From contig NZ_CP042429.1 in the NCBI RefSeq assembly GCF_007970465.1, forward strand, positions 1,674,001 through 1,738,000: a stretch of 64,000 bases of DNA, written 5' to 3'. The DNA comes from Corynebacterium nuruki S6-4 (GTDB lineage Bacteria > Actinomycetota > Actinomycetes > Mycobacteriales > Mycobacteriaceae). Made by a program: the position numbers and the translations under genes. The notes under the pieces are model-generated. The model made no database searches. It was given only the letters and a program-made list of their open reading frames with translations, and had not been told where the DNA came from. Shown piece by piece: positions 8,822 to 17,198 of this stretch (its first letter is position 1; every line of letters starts with the position of its first letter).

Positions 8822-9658
8822 CTAATCGGCGTTGTAGCCCAGGTACCTCAGGGTCACGCGGGTGGACTGCTTCGCGGCGTCCCGCAGGACCGGGTCGACG
8901 TCGGTGTAGATCTCGTCGACGATCTGCCCCACCGTGGCGTCCGCACCGAGTTTGTCGACGGCGGCGGTGACCTGGCGGATCCGCTGTTCGCGACGGTTGA
9001 TGTACTTCTCGACGACCTCGGCGGCGTCCGCCCGGTCCGGACCGTGCCCGGGCAGCAGGTGCACGCCGTGACTGCGCGCGTCCAGCTTCTTCAGCGAGGC
9101 GATGTACTGCCCGAGGTCACCGGTGGTCTCCGAGATCATGGTGGTGTGCCGCCCGGCGAGCGTGTCCCCGCTGACGATGCCTTCGACGTCGGCATCGGTG
9201 CCGGCCGCCCCACCATCGGTGTGGATGAAGAAACACACCGAGTCGTCGGTGTGGCCGGGGGTCGCCACGACCTCGATCGTCGGCGTCAGCCCGTCGAACC
9301 CGATGAGTTCGCCGTCGACGAGCGGCTCAGCACCGTGACAGAACCGCGGCGAGACCGCACGGACCGGGGCACCGGTGAGCTGCCGGAACCGCTCGGCCCC
9401 GTCGGCGTGGTCCCCGTGGTGGTGGGTGAGCAGGATCAGCCTGATCTCCGCACCCCCCTCGGTCGCCCGGCTGCGCAGGACATTGAGGTGCCCCTCATCC
9501 TGCGGACCCGGATCGATGACGACGGAGACCGTGTCGCCGGGCGCCCGGACGATCCAGGAATTGGTCCCCTCCAGAGCGGAGTAGCTGGGGTTGTCACACA
9601 GGACGACGCCGGTGGAGGGGGTGACGGGACGCAGCTGGCTGTACGCGGGATGCTCCAT
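8822..9658 (-). CDS. Metallo-beta-lactamase-fold hydrolase
   Basis: The protein has 278 residues from ATG 9658. The metal-binding motif THHHGDHADG, the third ligand region TPGHTDDS and the SGDTLAG aspartate are all present, followed by LLPGHGP. The C-terminal helical region resembles LACTB2-like hydrolases, some of which cut RNA; glyoxalase II-like thioester hydrolysis is an alternative. The start is set by TAGACT, seven bases and ATG on the minus strand, which predicts a leaderless mRNA; the longer frame to 10132 overlaps the RidA gene. Decamer tandem repeats lie immediately upstream of the -10 box. Confidence 0.85.
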   Translation of the reverse strand: MEHPAYSQLRPVTPSTGVVLCDNPSYSALEGTNSWIVRAPGDTVSVVIDPGPQDEGHLNVLRSRATEGGAEIRLILLTHHHGDHADGAERFRQLTGAPVRAVSPRFCHGAEPLVDGELIGFDGLTPTIEVVATPGHTDDSVCFFIHTDGGAAGTDADVEGIVSGDTLAGRHTTMISETTGDLGQYIASLKKLDARSHGVHLLPGHGPDRADAAEVVEKYINRREQRIRQVTAAVDKLGADATVGQIVDEIYTDVDPVLRDAAKQSTRVTLRYLGYNAD

Positions 9659-9730
9659 GCCCGCGAGTCTAGTGCCACCGTCGGAGGACGGGCAGCGGAA
9701 CTCACCACCCCCGGGGGAGCGCGCCGCCCC

Positions 9731-9790
9731 CTGACCGGCACCGTCCGGCACCGTCCGGCACTGTCCGGCACCGTCCGGGACTGCCGGGAC
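9731..9790. repeat. Tandem decamers (CCGTCCGGCA) upstream of the hydrolase gene
   Basis: Six successive ten-base units vary around CCGTCCGGCA: CTGACCGGCA, CCGTCCGGCA twice, CTGTCCGGCA, CCGTCCGGGA and CTGCCGGGAC. The exact ten-base period matches one helical turn. The array starts about 70 bases upstream of the hydrolase start and ends just before the ridA stop. Confidence 0.75.
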
Positions 9791-9797
9791 GCCGCGG

Positions 9798-10271
9798 TCA
9801 GCGCACGCGGACGATGAGCTCGACCTCGACCGGGCTGTCGAGCGGCAGTTCGGCGACCCCCACCGCGCTGCGGGCGTGGGCGCCGGCCTCCCCGAAGACC
9901 TCGCCGAGGAGTTCCGAGGCGCCGTTGACGACACCGGGCTGGCCGCCGAAACCGGCGGCGGAGGAGACGAATCCGACGACCTTGACCACCTGGACGACCT
10001 CGTCGAGTCCCACGAGGTCGTCGATCGCGGCGAGCGCGTTGAGGGTCGCGGTGCGGGCGAGATCCTTCGCCTGCTCCGCGGTGACGGCGGCACTGTCCCC
10101 GTCGCCGACCTTGCCGGTGGCGGGCAGCTCACCGTCGATGAAGGGCAGCTGGCCCGAGGTGAACACGAGGTCCCCGCTGCGCAGTGCCGGCACGTAGGCG
10201 GCGACCGGGGCGGCGACCGGGGGGAGGGTGAGGCCCAGCTCGGTGAGGCGGGCGGACGCGGTGGTGGTCAC
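9798..10271 (-). CDS. RidA/YjgF-family protein
   Basis: The 157-residue sequence ends in [23 protein letters not shown], typical of the RidA fold, with [13 protein letters not shown] and an internal [18 protein letters not shown]. RidA proteins hydrolyse reactive enamines/imines formed by PLP enzymes. The canonical substrate-binding Arg of the RidA subgroup appears to be present in ARSAVGV. GTG 10271 lies one base after the stop of the upstream small gene, so it is probably co-transcribed with whcA and the DUF4177-like gene. Confidence 0.85.
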   Translation of the reverse strand: MTTTASARLTELGLTLPPVAAPVAAYVPALRSGDLVFTSGQLPFIDGELPATGKVGDGDSAAVTAEQAKDLARTATLNALAAIDDLVGLDEVVQVVKVVGFVSSAAGFGGQPGVVNGASELLGEVFGEAGAHARSAVGVAELPLDSPVEVELIVRVR

Positions 10272-10272
10272 G

Positions 10273-10425
10273 CTACTTCTCCCTCTTCAGGTAGGCGATG
10301 TGCTGTTCTCCGGTGGGCCCGGGCAGCACGGTCACCAGGTCCCAGCCGTCCTCACCCCAGGTGTCCAGGATCTGCTTGGTGGCGTGGGTGAGCAGTGGCA
10401 CGGTGGCGTATTCCCATTGAGTCAT
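10273..10425 (-). CDS. Small DUF4177-like protein, 50 residues
   Basis: A short frame runs from ATG 10425 to TAG 10273, starting [20 protein letters not shown] and containing [16 protein letters not shown]. The pattern [11 protein letters not shown]...LDxWGxDGWELVxV is that of DUF4177 proteins, which are small and of unknown function and usually lie beside RidA in mycobacteria and corynebacteria. It ends one base before the RidA GTG and starts 17 bases after the whcA stop. Confidence 0.85.
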   Translation of the reverse strand: MTQWEYATVPLLTHATKQILDTWGEDGWDLVTVLPGPTGEQHIAYLKREK

Positions 10426-10442
10426 GGGCGCCAGTATAAGGG

Positions 10443-10820
10443 TCAGTGCGCCGACTCGAGCTGGCCCGCGAAGAAGTCGGCCCAGCTGTCGACCTCGGGG
10501 TGCTTGCGCAGCAGCGCACGGCGCTGACGTTCAGTCATCCCGCCCCAGACGCCGAATTCGACGTTGTTGTCGAGGGCGTCCGCCCGGCACTGCAGCACCA
10601 CCGGGCAGTGCCGGCAGATGGCCACGGCCTTGCGCTGCGCGGCGCCCCGGACGAACAGCTCCTCCGGATCGACGTTGCGGCAGTGCGCCTGCGTGATCCA
10701 CTCCCCGCGGTGGGTGAAGGACTCCCGCGTGGTGAGCTGGTCGGCGGTGCGCCGGACCACCCCGTCCGCGGCGCCGCCGGGCGCGGTCAGGAGTTGGTCG
10801 TGGTCGAGCGATGCAGTCAT
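10443..10820 (-). CDS. whcA: WhiB-family iron-sulfur regulator (WhcA/WhiB4 type)
   Basis: The four cluster cysteines are visible as AHCRN and CRHCPVVLQC, with the downstream GVWGG turn and the basic ERQRRALLRK segment. The protein is 125 residues, in the normal range. WhiB proteins bind a redox-sensitive 4Fe-4S cluster; WhcA of C. glutamicum is a negative regulator of oxidative-stress genes and lies next to ponA, as here, which is the basis for the symbol. It is divergent from ponA across about 495 bases and heads a probable operon with the DUF4177-like and ridA genes. Confidence 0.9.
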   Translation of the reverse strand: MTASLDHDQLLTAPGGAADGVVRRTADQLTTRESFTHRGEWITQAHCRNVDPEELFVRGAAQRKAVAICRHCPVVLQCRADALDNNVEFGVWGGMTERQRRALLRKHPEVDSWADFFAGQLESAH

Positions 10821-11314
10821 GGCAGGCCTCCCGCTGTGTTGTCGTCACCGTGGGAACCGGTGATCGGAGAGTGCCCCGGACGGGGCGTTCGGAAATTGTG
10901 TGTAAGTCTATTCACTTAGATTTAGAAGTGTCGAATGGCTCACAGGGCTGCGCAGTGTGGGACACGTCACCGACCGGGCGGTCCGCCCCTACCCCCGAAT
11001 TGTGATTCCCACCACAGAATTGCGGAATTTCCCGTGATCGGCGCAGTTCGATCTGTGCGAACCGGCAGGTCACTCGCCCCCGTTCCCGGATCCGCCCACC
11101 CTCGACCCGGACTCCCCGACATCCTCCGCCGACGCGTTCGGACCCCGAACATCACGCGCGTCACAACCGCTCCGCGGACCGTTACCTGAATACCCCCGTA
11201 AGTCACCCCCGGTCCGGTGTCGGCGTCCCCGCAGACTCCGGACGCCCACCCGGACACCACAGCCGGGCGGGCGCATCCGGACGCTCCTGTCCGCCCGTCC
11301 GATAGGGTTGGCGT
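10821..11314. promoter_or_regulatory. whcA/ponA divergent control region, no gene seen
   Basis: About 494 bases lack a credible gene. Near whcA there is an AT-rich patch (10896-10930). Inside it, TGTAAGTCTATTCACT (10901-10916) fits TGTNA-N6-TCAC, a plausible but weak GlxR site. GTGCGAACCGGCAGGTCAC (about 11056-11074) resembles one arm of the dispersed intergenic repeat. At the ponA end, TAGGGT (11303-11308) is followed by six bases and the GTG start, as expected for a leaderless transcript. Confidence 0.5.
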
Positions 11315-13480
11315 GTGGGATATCACAGCGCCGCACCGGAACGCCGGTCGCCGACAGCGACCGGGTCGCCCCGCGCGCGTGCCGCGGCCACCCTGGCCGC
11401 CGCCGTCCTGATCGGTGGAATTCTCGCCGCAGCAGCCCTGATTCCCCTGCTCAGCGGTGCCGGATGGACCGTCAACACGGCCGCCGGCACGGTCAACACG
11501 AACCTCTCCGACATCGACGAGAACCGCTCCCTGCCCCTGGCCACCACCGTGACCGACCGGAACGGCACCCCGATCGCCCATCTCTACGACCAGCGCCGTT
11601 ACCAGGCGGACTCCGCCGACATCGCCGATTCAGCCAAAGCCGCCATCGTCGCGATCGAGGACCGTCGCTTCTACGACCACGACGGGGTGGACCTGCGCGG
11701 CACCGCCCGCGCCCTGACCGCCAACCTCTCCAGCGGCGGCGTGGCCCAGGGCGCCTCCACACTCGACCAGCAGTACATCAAGAACTACCTCCTGCTCATC
11801 GAGGCCGACGACGATGACGAGCGCACCGCCGCCACCGAAACCTCCTTCGCCCGCAAGCTCCGCGAGATGAAGATGGCCATCGATCTCGACCGGAACTACT
11901 CCAAGGACGAGATCCTCACCCGGTACCTCAACCTCGTCGAGTTCGGCCACGGCGCCTACGGGATCGAGGCCGCGGCGCGGACCTACTTCGACACCACCGC
12001 CGCCCAACTCACGGTCCCCCAGTCCGCACTGCTCGCCGGGATCGTCCAGTCCGCGTCCCTGCACGACCCCTACTCCCGTCCCGACGATGCGCTCGCCCGG
12101 CGCAACGCCGTCCTCGACGCCATGGTCACCGCCGGCACACTCTCCCCGGCCGACCGGGACACCTACGCCGGACAGTCGCTCGCCGACACCGGACTCACCG
12201 ACTCCCCCACCGTCGAACCCCAGGGCTGCATCAGCGCCGGCGACGCCGGGTTCTTCTGCGACTACGCGCTCTCCTGGCTCGACAAGCACGGACTCGATTC
12301 CGCCGCCCTCGCCGGCGGCGGGTACACCGTCCGGACCTCGCTCGACCCCGCCGCCCAGCAGTCGGCGGTGGACGCCGCCCGGCGCCAGGCGGACCCCGCG
12401 ACCCCCGGCGTCGCCCTCACCACCGACCTCATCGCACCGCGGGAGAACTCGCACGAGGTCGTGGCCATGGCCTCCTCCCGGGTCTACGGACTCGACGAGG
12501 ACGCCGGCCAGACCGTCCTGCCGCTCACCCACGCCACCGAAGGCAACGGTGCAGGCAGTATCTTCAAGCTCTTCGCCGCGGCGTCCGGAATGGAACGGGG
12601 CATGGTCGGACTCGACGACGTCCTCGACGTCCCCCGCCGGATCGAGGTCTCCGGAATGGGCAGCGGCGGCGCCGACTACTGTCCGGCCGAGAAGTACTGC
12701 GTCGAGAACACCGGCAACTTCGCCCCCCGCATGACCCTCCGGGAGGCACTCGCCACCAGCCCCAACACACCGTTCGTCGGCCTCGCCCAGCGGATCGGAG
12801 TGGGGCCGGTGGCCGACCTCGCCGCCCGGCTCGGACTGCGCTCCCTGGCGGAACCCGGCAGCGCCGGCCTCAGCGGCGACGAGGCGGACCTCAGCATGGT
12901 CGAGTCCGCCACGAACACGAACATGGGGTCCTTCGTCCTCGGGCCGGTGTCCGTGAACCCCGTGGAACTGGCGAACGTCTCCGCCAGCCTCGCCGACCAC
13001 GGCCGCTGGTGCGAACCCGACCCCGTCCTGTCCGTCACCGACTCCGCCGGCCACGACGTCGACCTGGACCGGACCCCCTGCGAGCAGGTCCTCGACCCGA
13101 AAGTCGCCGACTCGCTCGCCGCCGGCATGACCGGGGACGCCGGCACCGGCACCGCCGGCGGTGCCGCGAAGGCGACCGGGTGGAACCGCCCGGTCGCCGC
13201 CAAGACCGGCACCACCGAGACCAACCTCTCCGCGGCGTTCCTCGGGTTCACCCCGGGGCTCGCCGGGGCGTCCTACGCCTTCAACGACGGCTGGCAGGTC
13301 CAGCAGCTGTGCACCGACCCGCTGCGGCAGTGCGCATCAGGGAACCTGTTCGGCGGCGGCGAACCCGCCCGGGCCTTCTTCACCGCCGCCAACTCCGTCA
13401 TCGACCGGTACGGTGGCGCCGCCCCGCTGCCCGCCGCCGACCCCCGCTTCCTCCACGGGACCGGACGCCCCGTCAGGTAG
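11315..13480 (+). CDS. ponA: Class A penicillin-binding protein (glycosyltransferase/transpeptidase)
   Basis: After one membrane anchor (about residues 24-48) comes the GT51 glycosyltransferase with AIEDRRFYDHDGVD, GASTLDQQYIKN and YLNLVEFGHGAYGIEAAA. The transpeptidase follows with the serine motif SIFK, SPNTP as SxN, and KTGTTE. The protein polymerises and cross-links peptidoglycan at the outer membrane face. It has 721 residues, normal for PonA2-like enzymes, but no C-terminal PASTA domain is visible. Position next to whcA and a metallophosphoesterase matches Rv3682 and cg0336. GTG 11315 is chosen for the TAGGGT box six bases upstream. Confidence 0.93.
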   Translation: MGYHSAAPERRSPTATGSPRARAAATLAAAVLIGGILAAAALIPLLSGAGWTVNTAAGTVNTNLSDIDENRSLPLATTVTDRNGTPIAHLYDQRRYQADSADIADSAKAAIVAIEDRRFYDHDGVDLRGTARALTANLSSGGVAQGASTLDQQYIKNYLLLIEADDDDERTAATETSFARKLREMKMAIDLDRNYSKDEILTRYLNLVEFGHGAYGIEAAARTYFDTTAAQLTVPQSALLAGIVQSASLHDPYSRPDDALARRNAVLDAMVTAGTLSPADRDTYAGQSLADTGLTDSPTVEPQGCISAGDAGFFCDYALSWLDKHGLDSAALAGGGYTVRTSLDPAAQQSAVDAARRQADPATPGVALTTDLIAPRENSHEVVAMASSRVYGLDEDAGQTVLPLTHATEGNGAGSIFKLFAAASGMERGMVGLDDVLDVPRRIEVSGMGSGGADYCPAEKYCVENTGNFAPRMTLREALATSPNTPFVGLAQRIGVGPVADLAARLGLRSLAEPGSAGLSGDEADLSMVESATNTNMGSFVLGPVSVNPVELANVSASLADHGRWCEPDPVLSVTDSAGHDVDLDRTPCEQVLDPKVADSLAAGMTGDAGTGTAGGAAKATGWNRPVAAKTGTTETNLSAAFLGFTPGLAGASYAFNDGWQVQQLCTDPLRQCASGNLFGGGEPARAFFTAANSVIDRYGGAAPLPAADPRFLHGTGRPVR

Positions 13481-13592
13481 CCGACGACCGGCCCGTCACG
13501 CCCTGTCACGCCCCGCCTCACGCTGACTCACCCGGTCCGGCCCGTGCCCGACCCCGGTCCCGCCCCGGCCGCGCGCAGGTAGACTCAGCCGG

Positions 13593-14606
13593 GTGATCAC
13601 CCGTCGAGAACACCGCCCGACCGACCGATCCGCGCGTACCGCCGGCCGGAGCCCCGTCCACACCCTCGCCACGACCGCCGCCGTGGCCGGTGGCGCCGGC
13701 CTCGCCACCCTGGCCGGCGGCATCCTCGGCACCAGGGACTTCATCCTGCGCGAGGTCACCGTCCCCGCACTGGCGCCGGAGACCTTCGCCCGCCGCCGCG
13801 ACCGGGCAGAGACCCAGGGGGTCCACGGCCAGCCGGGATCCGCCGGCGACGCCTTCCGCATCCTCCATGTCTCCGACCTCCACATGCTCGCCCACCAGCG
13901 ACTCAAGCAGCGCTGGGTGGCCTCCCTCGCCGCCCTGCAGCCGGACCTCGTGGTCGACACCGGCGACAACCTCGGCGAGAAGGAGGCGGTTCCCGCGGTG
14001 CTGCGCGCCCTCGGCCCGCTGCTGTCCTTCCCCGGCGTCTTCGTCTTCGGCAGCAACGACTACTACGCCCCGCACCCGGTGAACCCGGTGAACTACCTGC
14101 TGGGGAAGAAGAATCCGCCGAGCGACATCGACCTGCCGTGGCAGGGCATGCGCGCGGCGTTCATCGAACACGGCTGGCAGGACGCCACCCACCGCCGCAC
14201 CGACTTCACCGCCGGCGGACTGCGCCTGGCCGTCGGCGGGGTGGACGATCCGCACCTCGACCGGGACGACTACGCCTCCCTGGCCGGTGGCCCGAATCCG
14301 GACGCCGACCTCGCCCTCGGCCTCACCCACGCCCCCGAGCCACGGGTCCTCGACGACTTCGCCGCCGACGGCTACCAGCTGGTGCTCGCCGGCCACACCC
14401 ACGGCGGTCAGCTGTGCCTGCCCGGCGGGCGGGCGGTCGTCACCAACTGCGGCATCGACCGCTCCCGGGTCGCGGGCGCCTCCCGGTGGTCCGAGCGGAT
14501 GTGGCTGCACGTCTCCAACGGGCTGGGCACCTCGAAGTATGTCCCGGTCCGGCTCTTCTGCCGACCGTCGGCGACCCTGATCAACGTCGTGGAACGTTCC
14601 GCCTGA
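13593..14606 (+). CDS. Metallophosphoesterase, membrane-associated YkuE-like
   Basis: The 337-residue protein has an N-terminal hydrophobic stretch (about residues 28-45), then the dimetal motifs HVSDLHM, DTGDN, GSND, and AGHTHGGQLCLPGG. This is the calcineurin-like phosphoesterase pattern; family members remove phosphate from nucleotides or lipid intermediates, and the substrate here is not known. TAGACT, seven bases and GTG 13593 indicate a leaderless mRNA separate from ponA. Confidence 0.88.
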   Translation: MITRREHRPTDRSARTAGRSPVHTLATTAAVAGGAGLATLAGGILGTRDFILREVTVPALAPETFARRRDRAETQGVHGQPGSAGDAFRILHVSDLHMLAHQRLKQRWVASLAALQPDLVVDTGDNLGEKEAVPAVLRALGPLLSFPGVFVFGSNDYYAPHPVNPVNYLLGKKNPPSDIDLPWQGMRAAFIEHGWQDATHRRTDFTAGGLRLAVGGVDDPHLDRDDYASLAGGPNPDADLALGLTHAPEPRVLDDFAADGYQLVLAGHTHGGQLCLPGGRAVVTNCGIDRSRVAGASRWSERMWLHVSNGLGTSKYVPVRLFCRPSATLINVVERSA

Positions 14607-14630
14607 CAATATCGCTGATGACCTGGTGTT

Positions 14631-14659
14631 TTGCCTGTCTTCGGCGGGACGTCTATAGT
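14631..14659 (+). promoter_or_regulatory. Promoter of the tRNA-Pro gene
   Basis: TTGCCT (14631-14636) and TATAGT (14654-14659) are spaced by 17 bases, a good sigma-A promoter. Transcription would begin near 14666, some 45 bases before the tRNA. Confidence 0.7.
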
Positions 14660-14712
14660 TCTAAGTCGTTGCGACAACGGATGTCCGCGAGACAGCCGCT
14701 GCCGTTCCAGAC

Positions 14713-14786
14713 CGGGGTATGGCGCAGCTTGGCAGCGCGCTTCGTTCGGGACGAAGAGGTCGTGGGTTCAAATCCCGCTACCCCGA
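14713..14786 (+). tRNA. tRNA-Pro, anticodon CGG
   Basis: The acceptor arm CGGGGTA pairs with TACCCCG; the anticodon stem CTTCG/CGAAG encloses the loop TTCGGGA, so the anticodon is CGG and reads CCG codons. The T-arm GTGGGTTCAAATCCCGC is standard. CCA is not encoded. The gene has its own promoter and a strong terminator, and no integrase or duplicated 3' end is nearby. Confidence 0.96.
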
Positions 14787-14797
14787 CAGCCAGAGAA

Positions 14798-14836
14798 ACA
14801 CCCTCTGACCTGCACAGCAGGTCAGAGGGTGTTTTT
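14798..14836 (+). terminator. Terminator of tRNA-Pro
   Basis: ACACCCTCTGACCTG and CAGGTCAGAGGGTGT form a perfect 15-bp stem with a five-base loop, followed by TTTTT. Confidence 0.93.
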
Positions 14837-14930
14837 CGTTGTGCATGGTCGGAGTCGGGTCAGGGTCACGCCGTGACGTCGTTTTGACTACCCGCCGCTG
14901 ACGCGCGACGCACCGACTCAGCCGGAGTTG

Positions 14931-14994
14931 TCCCGAGCTGACCCGATTCTGCGGTTCTGGCCCGACGGAACTGACCGATCCGGGTCAGCTCGGG
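14931..14994. repeat. Inverted repeat between tRNA-Pro and the convergent secreted-protein gene
   Basis: CCCGAGCTGACCC (about 14932-14944) and GGGTCAGCTCGGG (14982-14994) are exact reverse complements, 13 bp, with a 37-base loop. It may end transcription of the minus-strand gene that stops at 15042. It does not share the GGTTCGTTCC core of the dispersed repeats. Confidence 0.6.
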
Positions 14995-15041
14995 TCACCA
15001 CGACGTCCTCGGGACGACCGGCCGACCGGTGCCAGCCCGGG

Positions 15042-16049
15042 TCAGATCAGGGCGCCCGCCGGCCCCAGGTCCACCCGGCGCATCGCGTCGGTGGAGGAAT
15101 TCCAGGAGTCCGAGACCTCCGCCGTGAGCACCCGGGTGCCGTCGGCGCGGGTCTCGATCCACGGGTCGCGCAGGGCCACGTCCACCAGAGAGAACCGGGC
15201 GGTCGCATGGACGGTCCCCCGGTAGCGCTCCGTACTCCCCACCGAGCCGTCCGCGGTGAACCCGACCCGACCGTCATCGAGCACCACCGCACCGTCCCGA
15301 CCCTTCAGCCCGCCCTGGGCGGCCTCGGCGGCACGGGCGACCAGGTCGGCGTCCAGCACGAGATCGGGACTGGCGGGGGCGGGCGTATTCGGTCCTGGTC
15401 CGGTGGAGAACGGCACCGGGACGTAGATCTCCTCGGCGGCGTTGACCGAGCCGGCGGCCGGGTAGACGTAGACGCCGAACCGGTCCCCCGGCGTCTCCGC
15501 GGGCGGGTCGACGGTCAGGCGTGCGGTGAAGGTTCCGTCGTCCTCCATCCGCTGCGCCTCGCGGGCGATGGGCGTACGCATGTCGACCGGTGCGGTGGGC
15601 AGGGCGGCGAGACTGTCGTCCGGGAGAACCCAGGCGAGCTGGTCGTGGGGGTGGGTGCGGGCCTCCCCCGGCGCACCCTCGGACGGCCGCCAGGTCTCCC
15701 CGAATCCGCTGTAGAGGACATAGACACCGTTCGCGGTCCCGGGCGGGACCGGCATGACGAACCCGCCCCGGTTGGCCTCCGGTGAGAAGCCGTTGCCGTG
15801 GACGAGGAGCACATCGCCGCGGTGCACCGGGGTTTCCCCGGTGACCGGGGTGCCGTCTTCACGGGTGACGGTGATCTGCGGGTTCTCGGTGACCTCGGGG
15901 AAGAGCGGGAGGGAGTCGGGGACGGTGGGCATCGCCGCCGATGCCGCGGGGGCGGCGACGACAGCGGGGACAGTGAGTGCGGACAGGAGCAGGCCGGACG
16001 CCACAACGGCTGTAGCGGAGACGGCCCCGGTGCGGGGTAGGAACGTCAT
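15042..16049 (-). CDS. Secreted protein with possible HtaA-like C-terminal region, probably iron-regulated
   Basis: From ATG 16049 the 335-residue protein starts MTFLPRTGAVSATAVVASGL and has a signal peptide with likely cleavage after AAPAASA. No lipobox, LPXTG or C-terminal membrane helix is seen, so it should be released. The middle part contains HGNGFSPEANRGGFVMPVPP and YVLYSGFGETWRPSEG; the last ~70 residues (TVHATARFSLVDVALRDPWI and TRVLTAEVSDS) loosely resemble HtaA heme-binding domains, which is only suggestive. The start is set by TAGAAT, seven bases and ATG on the minus strand. A DtxR-like box covers the promoter, so expression should rise when iron is scarce. Confidence 0.75.
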   Translation of the reverse strand: MTFLPRTGAVSATAVVASGLLLSALTVPAVVAAPAASAAMPTVPDSLPLFPEVTENPQITVTREDGTPVTGETPVHRGDVLLVHGNGFSPEANRGGFVMPVPPGTANGVYVLYSGFGETWRPSEGAPGEARTHPHDQLAWVLPDDSLAALPTAPVDMRTPIAREAQRMEDDGTFTARLTVDPPAETPGDRFGVYVYPAAGSVNAAEEIYVPVPFSTGPGPNTPAPASPDLVLDADLVARAAEAAQGGLKGRDGAVVLDDGRVGFTADGSVGSTERYRGTVHATARFSLVDVALRDPWIETRADGTRVLTAEVSDSWNSSTDAMRRVDLGPAGALI

Positions 16050-16056
16050 ACCCCAC

Positions 16057-16082
16057 ATTCTAACCTGGTGAGGCTAACCTCA
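16057..16082 (-). promoter_or_regulatory. Promoter with DtxR-like iron box
   Basis: On the minus strand, TGAGGTTAGCCTCACCAGG (16082-16064) matches 14 of 19 positions of the DtxR consensus TWAGGTTAGSCTAACCTWA, including the whole left half from AGGTTAGCCT. It abuts the -10 box TAGAAT (16062-16057), an ideal place for iron-dependent repression. It also overlaps the stop codon of the upstream aldo/keto reductase gene. Confidence 0.7.
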
Positions 16083-16961
16083 GAACTCTTCGTAGATGGC
16101 GGGGTCCTGACCCTTCAGCCGCCCGTCGGGGCGTCCGAGCGCGGTGATCGCCGCGACCTCCTCGTCCGAGAGCGTCACCGACAGCGACGCCAGGTTCTCC
16201 CGCTGCCGGTCCCGGTGGGCCGCCTTCGGGATGGCGGTCACCCCGCGCGCCCGGTGCCAGGCGAGGACCACCTGACCGGCGGTCACCCCGTGGGCCTCGG
16301 CCGCGGCGGTGACCGGCGCGGCGTCCAGCGCGGCCCCGCGGCCGAGCGGGCTCCATGCCTCAACGGTGATGCCGTGGTCGAGGTTCCAGTCGAGCGTGCC
16401 GCCGACGGCCGCGGTCTGCGGGTACGCCGGGTGCAGTTCGATCTGGTTGACCTCGGGCAGTTCCCCGGTTTCGCGCTGCAGTGCCTCAAGGTGCTCCGGC
16501 AGGAAGTTGCACACCCCGACGTGGCGGACCAGCCCCTGTTCGCGGGCGTCGAGCAGCGCCTTCCACGCCTCGACGTAGTGCCCCTGGGCGGGGTTCGGCC
16601 AGTGGATGAGGTAGAGGTCGACCGGGCCGATGCCGCTGCGCCAGACGCTCTCGGCGACGGTGTCCAGGGCGTCCGACCGCTCCTGGTACCGGCCGGGCAG
16701 TTTACTGGTGTAGATCACCTCGTCGCGGGTGACGGTACCCGCCTCGACGGCGGCCCGGATGCCGGCGCCGACCGTCCCCTCGTTCTCGTAGTTGTAGGCC
16801 GAGTCGACGAGCCGGTAACCGAGCTCCAGTGCTCCGGTGACGGCCGCCGCCCCGGCTTCGCCGCGGAGTTTGTAGGTCCCGAAGCCGATCTCGGGGAGCG
16901 TGAGCCGGGCAGGCGCCGTGCCGCCCTCTGTCGTCTGTGTCGTTTCTGTGGTCTGTGCCAT
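16080..16961 (-). CDS. Aldo/keto reductase
   Basis: The catalytic tetrad positions can be read as Asp and Tyr in DSAYNYENEGTVG, Lys in TSKLPGR and His in LIHWPNP. GVCNFLPEHL and the cofactor segment IPKAAHRDRQ follow. The family reduces small aldehydes and ketones with NADPH (for example 2,5-diketo-D-gluconate or methylglyoxal); the actual substrate is unknown. I start at ATG 16961 (MAQTTETTQ), giving 293 residues, because the 13 upstream residues look like translated promoter. Confidence 0.9.
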   Translation of the reverse strand: MAQTTETTQTTEGGTAPARLTLPEIGFGTYKLRGEAGAAAVTGALELGYRLVDSAYNYENEGTVGAGIRAAVEAGTVTRDEVIYTSKLPGRYQERSDALDTVAESVWRSGIGPVDLYLIHWPNPAQGHYVEAWKALLDAREQGLVRHVGVCNFLPEHLEALQRETGELPEVNQIELHPAYPQTAAVGGTLDWNLDHGITVEAWSPLGRGAALDAAPVTAAAEAHGVTAGQVVLAWHRARGVTAIPKAAHRDRQRENLASLSVTLSDEEVAAITALGRPDGRLKGQDPAIYEEF

Positions 16962-17198
16962 AGCGCCCCAGGGTAGGCCCGCGCCGCGGCGACCTGCCAC
17001 GACCGCACCACAAGGTGCCTGTTAGAGTGGGAAACACGCATACGGCTCCACTGGTGTACGTCATTCACTCGAGTGGGCCGCTCCGCGGGACCGGAGTCGT
17101 GGGCGGATGTCACGGTCGTCGCATATGCCATGCCGTATCCGGCACCGGACCGCGACGGACCATCCCAGCCACAGATTTCCGGAGGTGCTGCAGCAGAC

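Noticed and set aside
8822..10132. Long 436-residue version of the metallo-beta-lactamase protein
   Set aside because: The first 158 residues are translated ridA antisense-frame and decamer repeats; a leaderless promoter points to ATG 9658.
14713..14786. tRNA-Pro as a prophage or island attachment site
   Set aside because: No integrase, no repeated tRNA 3' end and ordinary core genes on both sides.
14631..14887. Open frames across tRNA-Pro
   Set aside because: They run through a tRNA gene and its terminator and have no family resemblance.
17001..17198. Long mrpA leader as a riboswitch
   Set aside because: No conserved aptamer core I know of is visible; only a short CACTCGAGTG palindrome and a -10-like box were seen.
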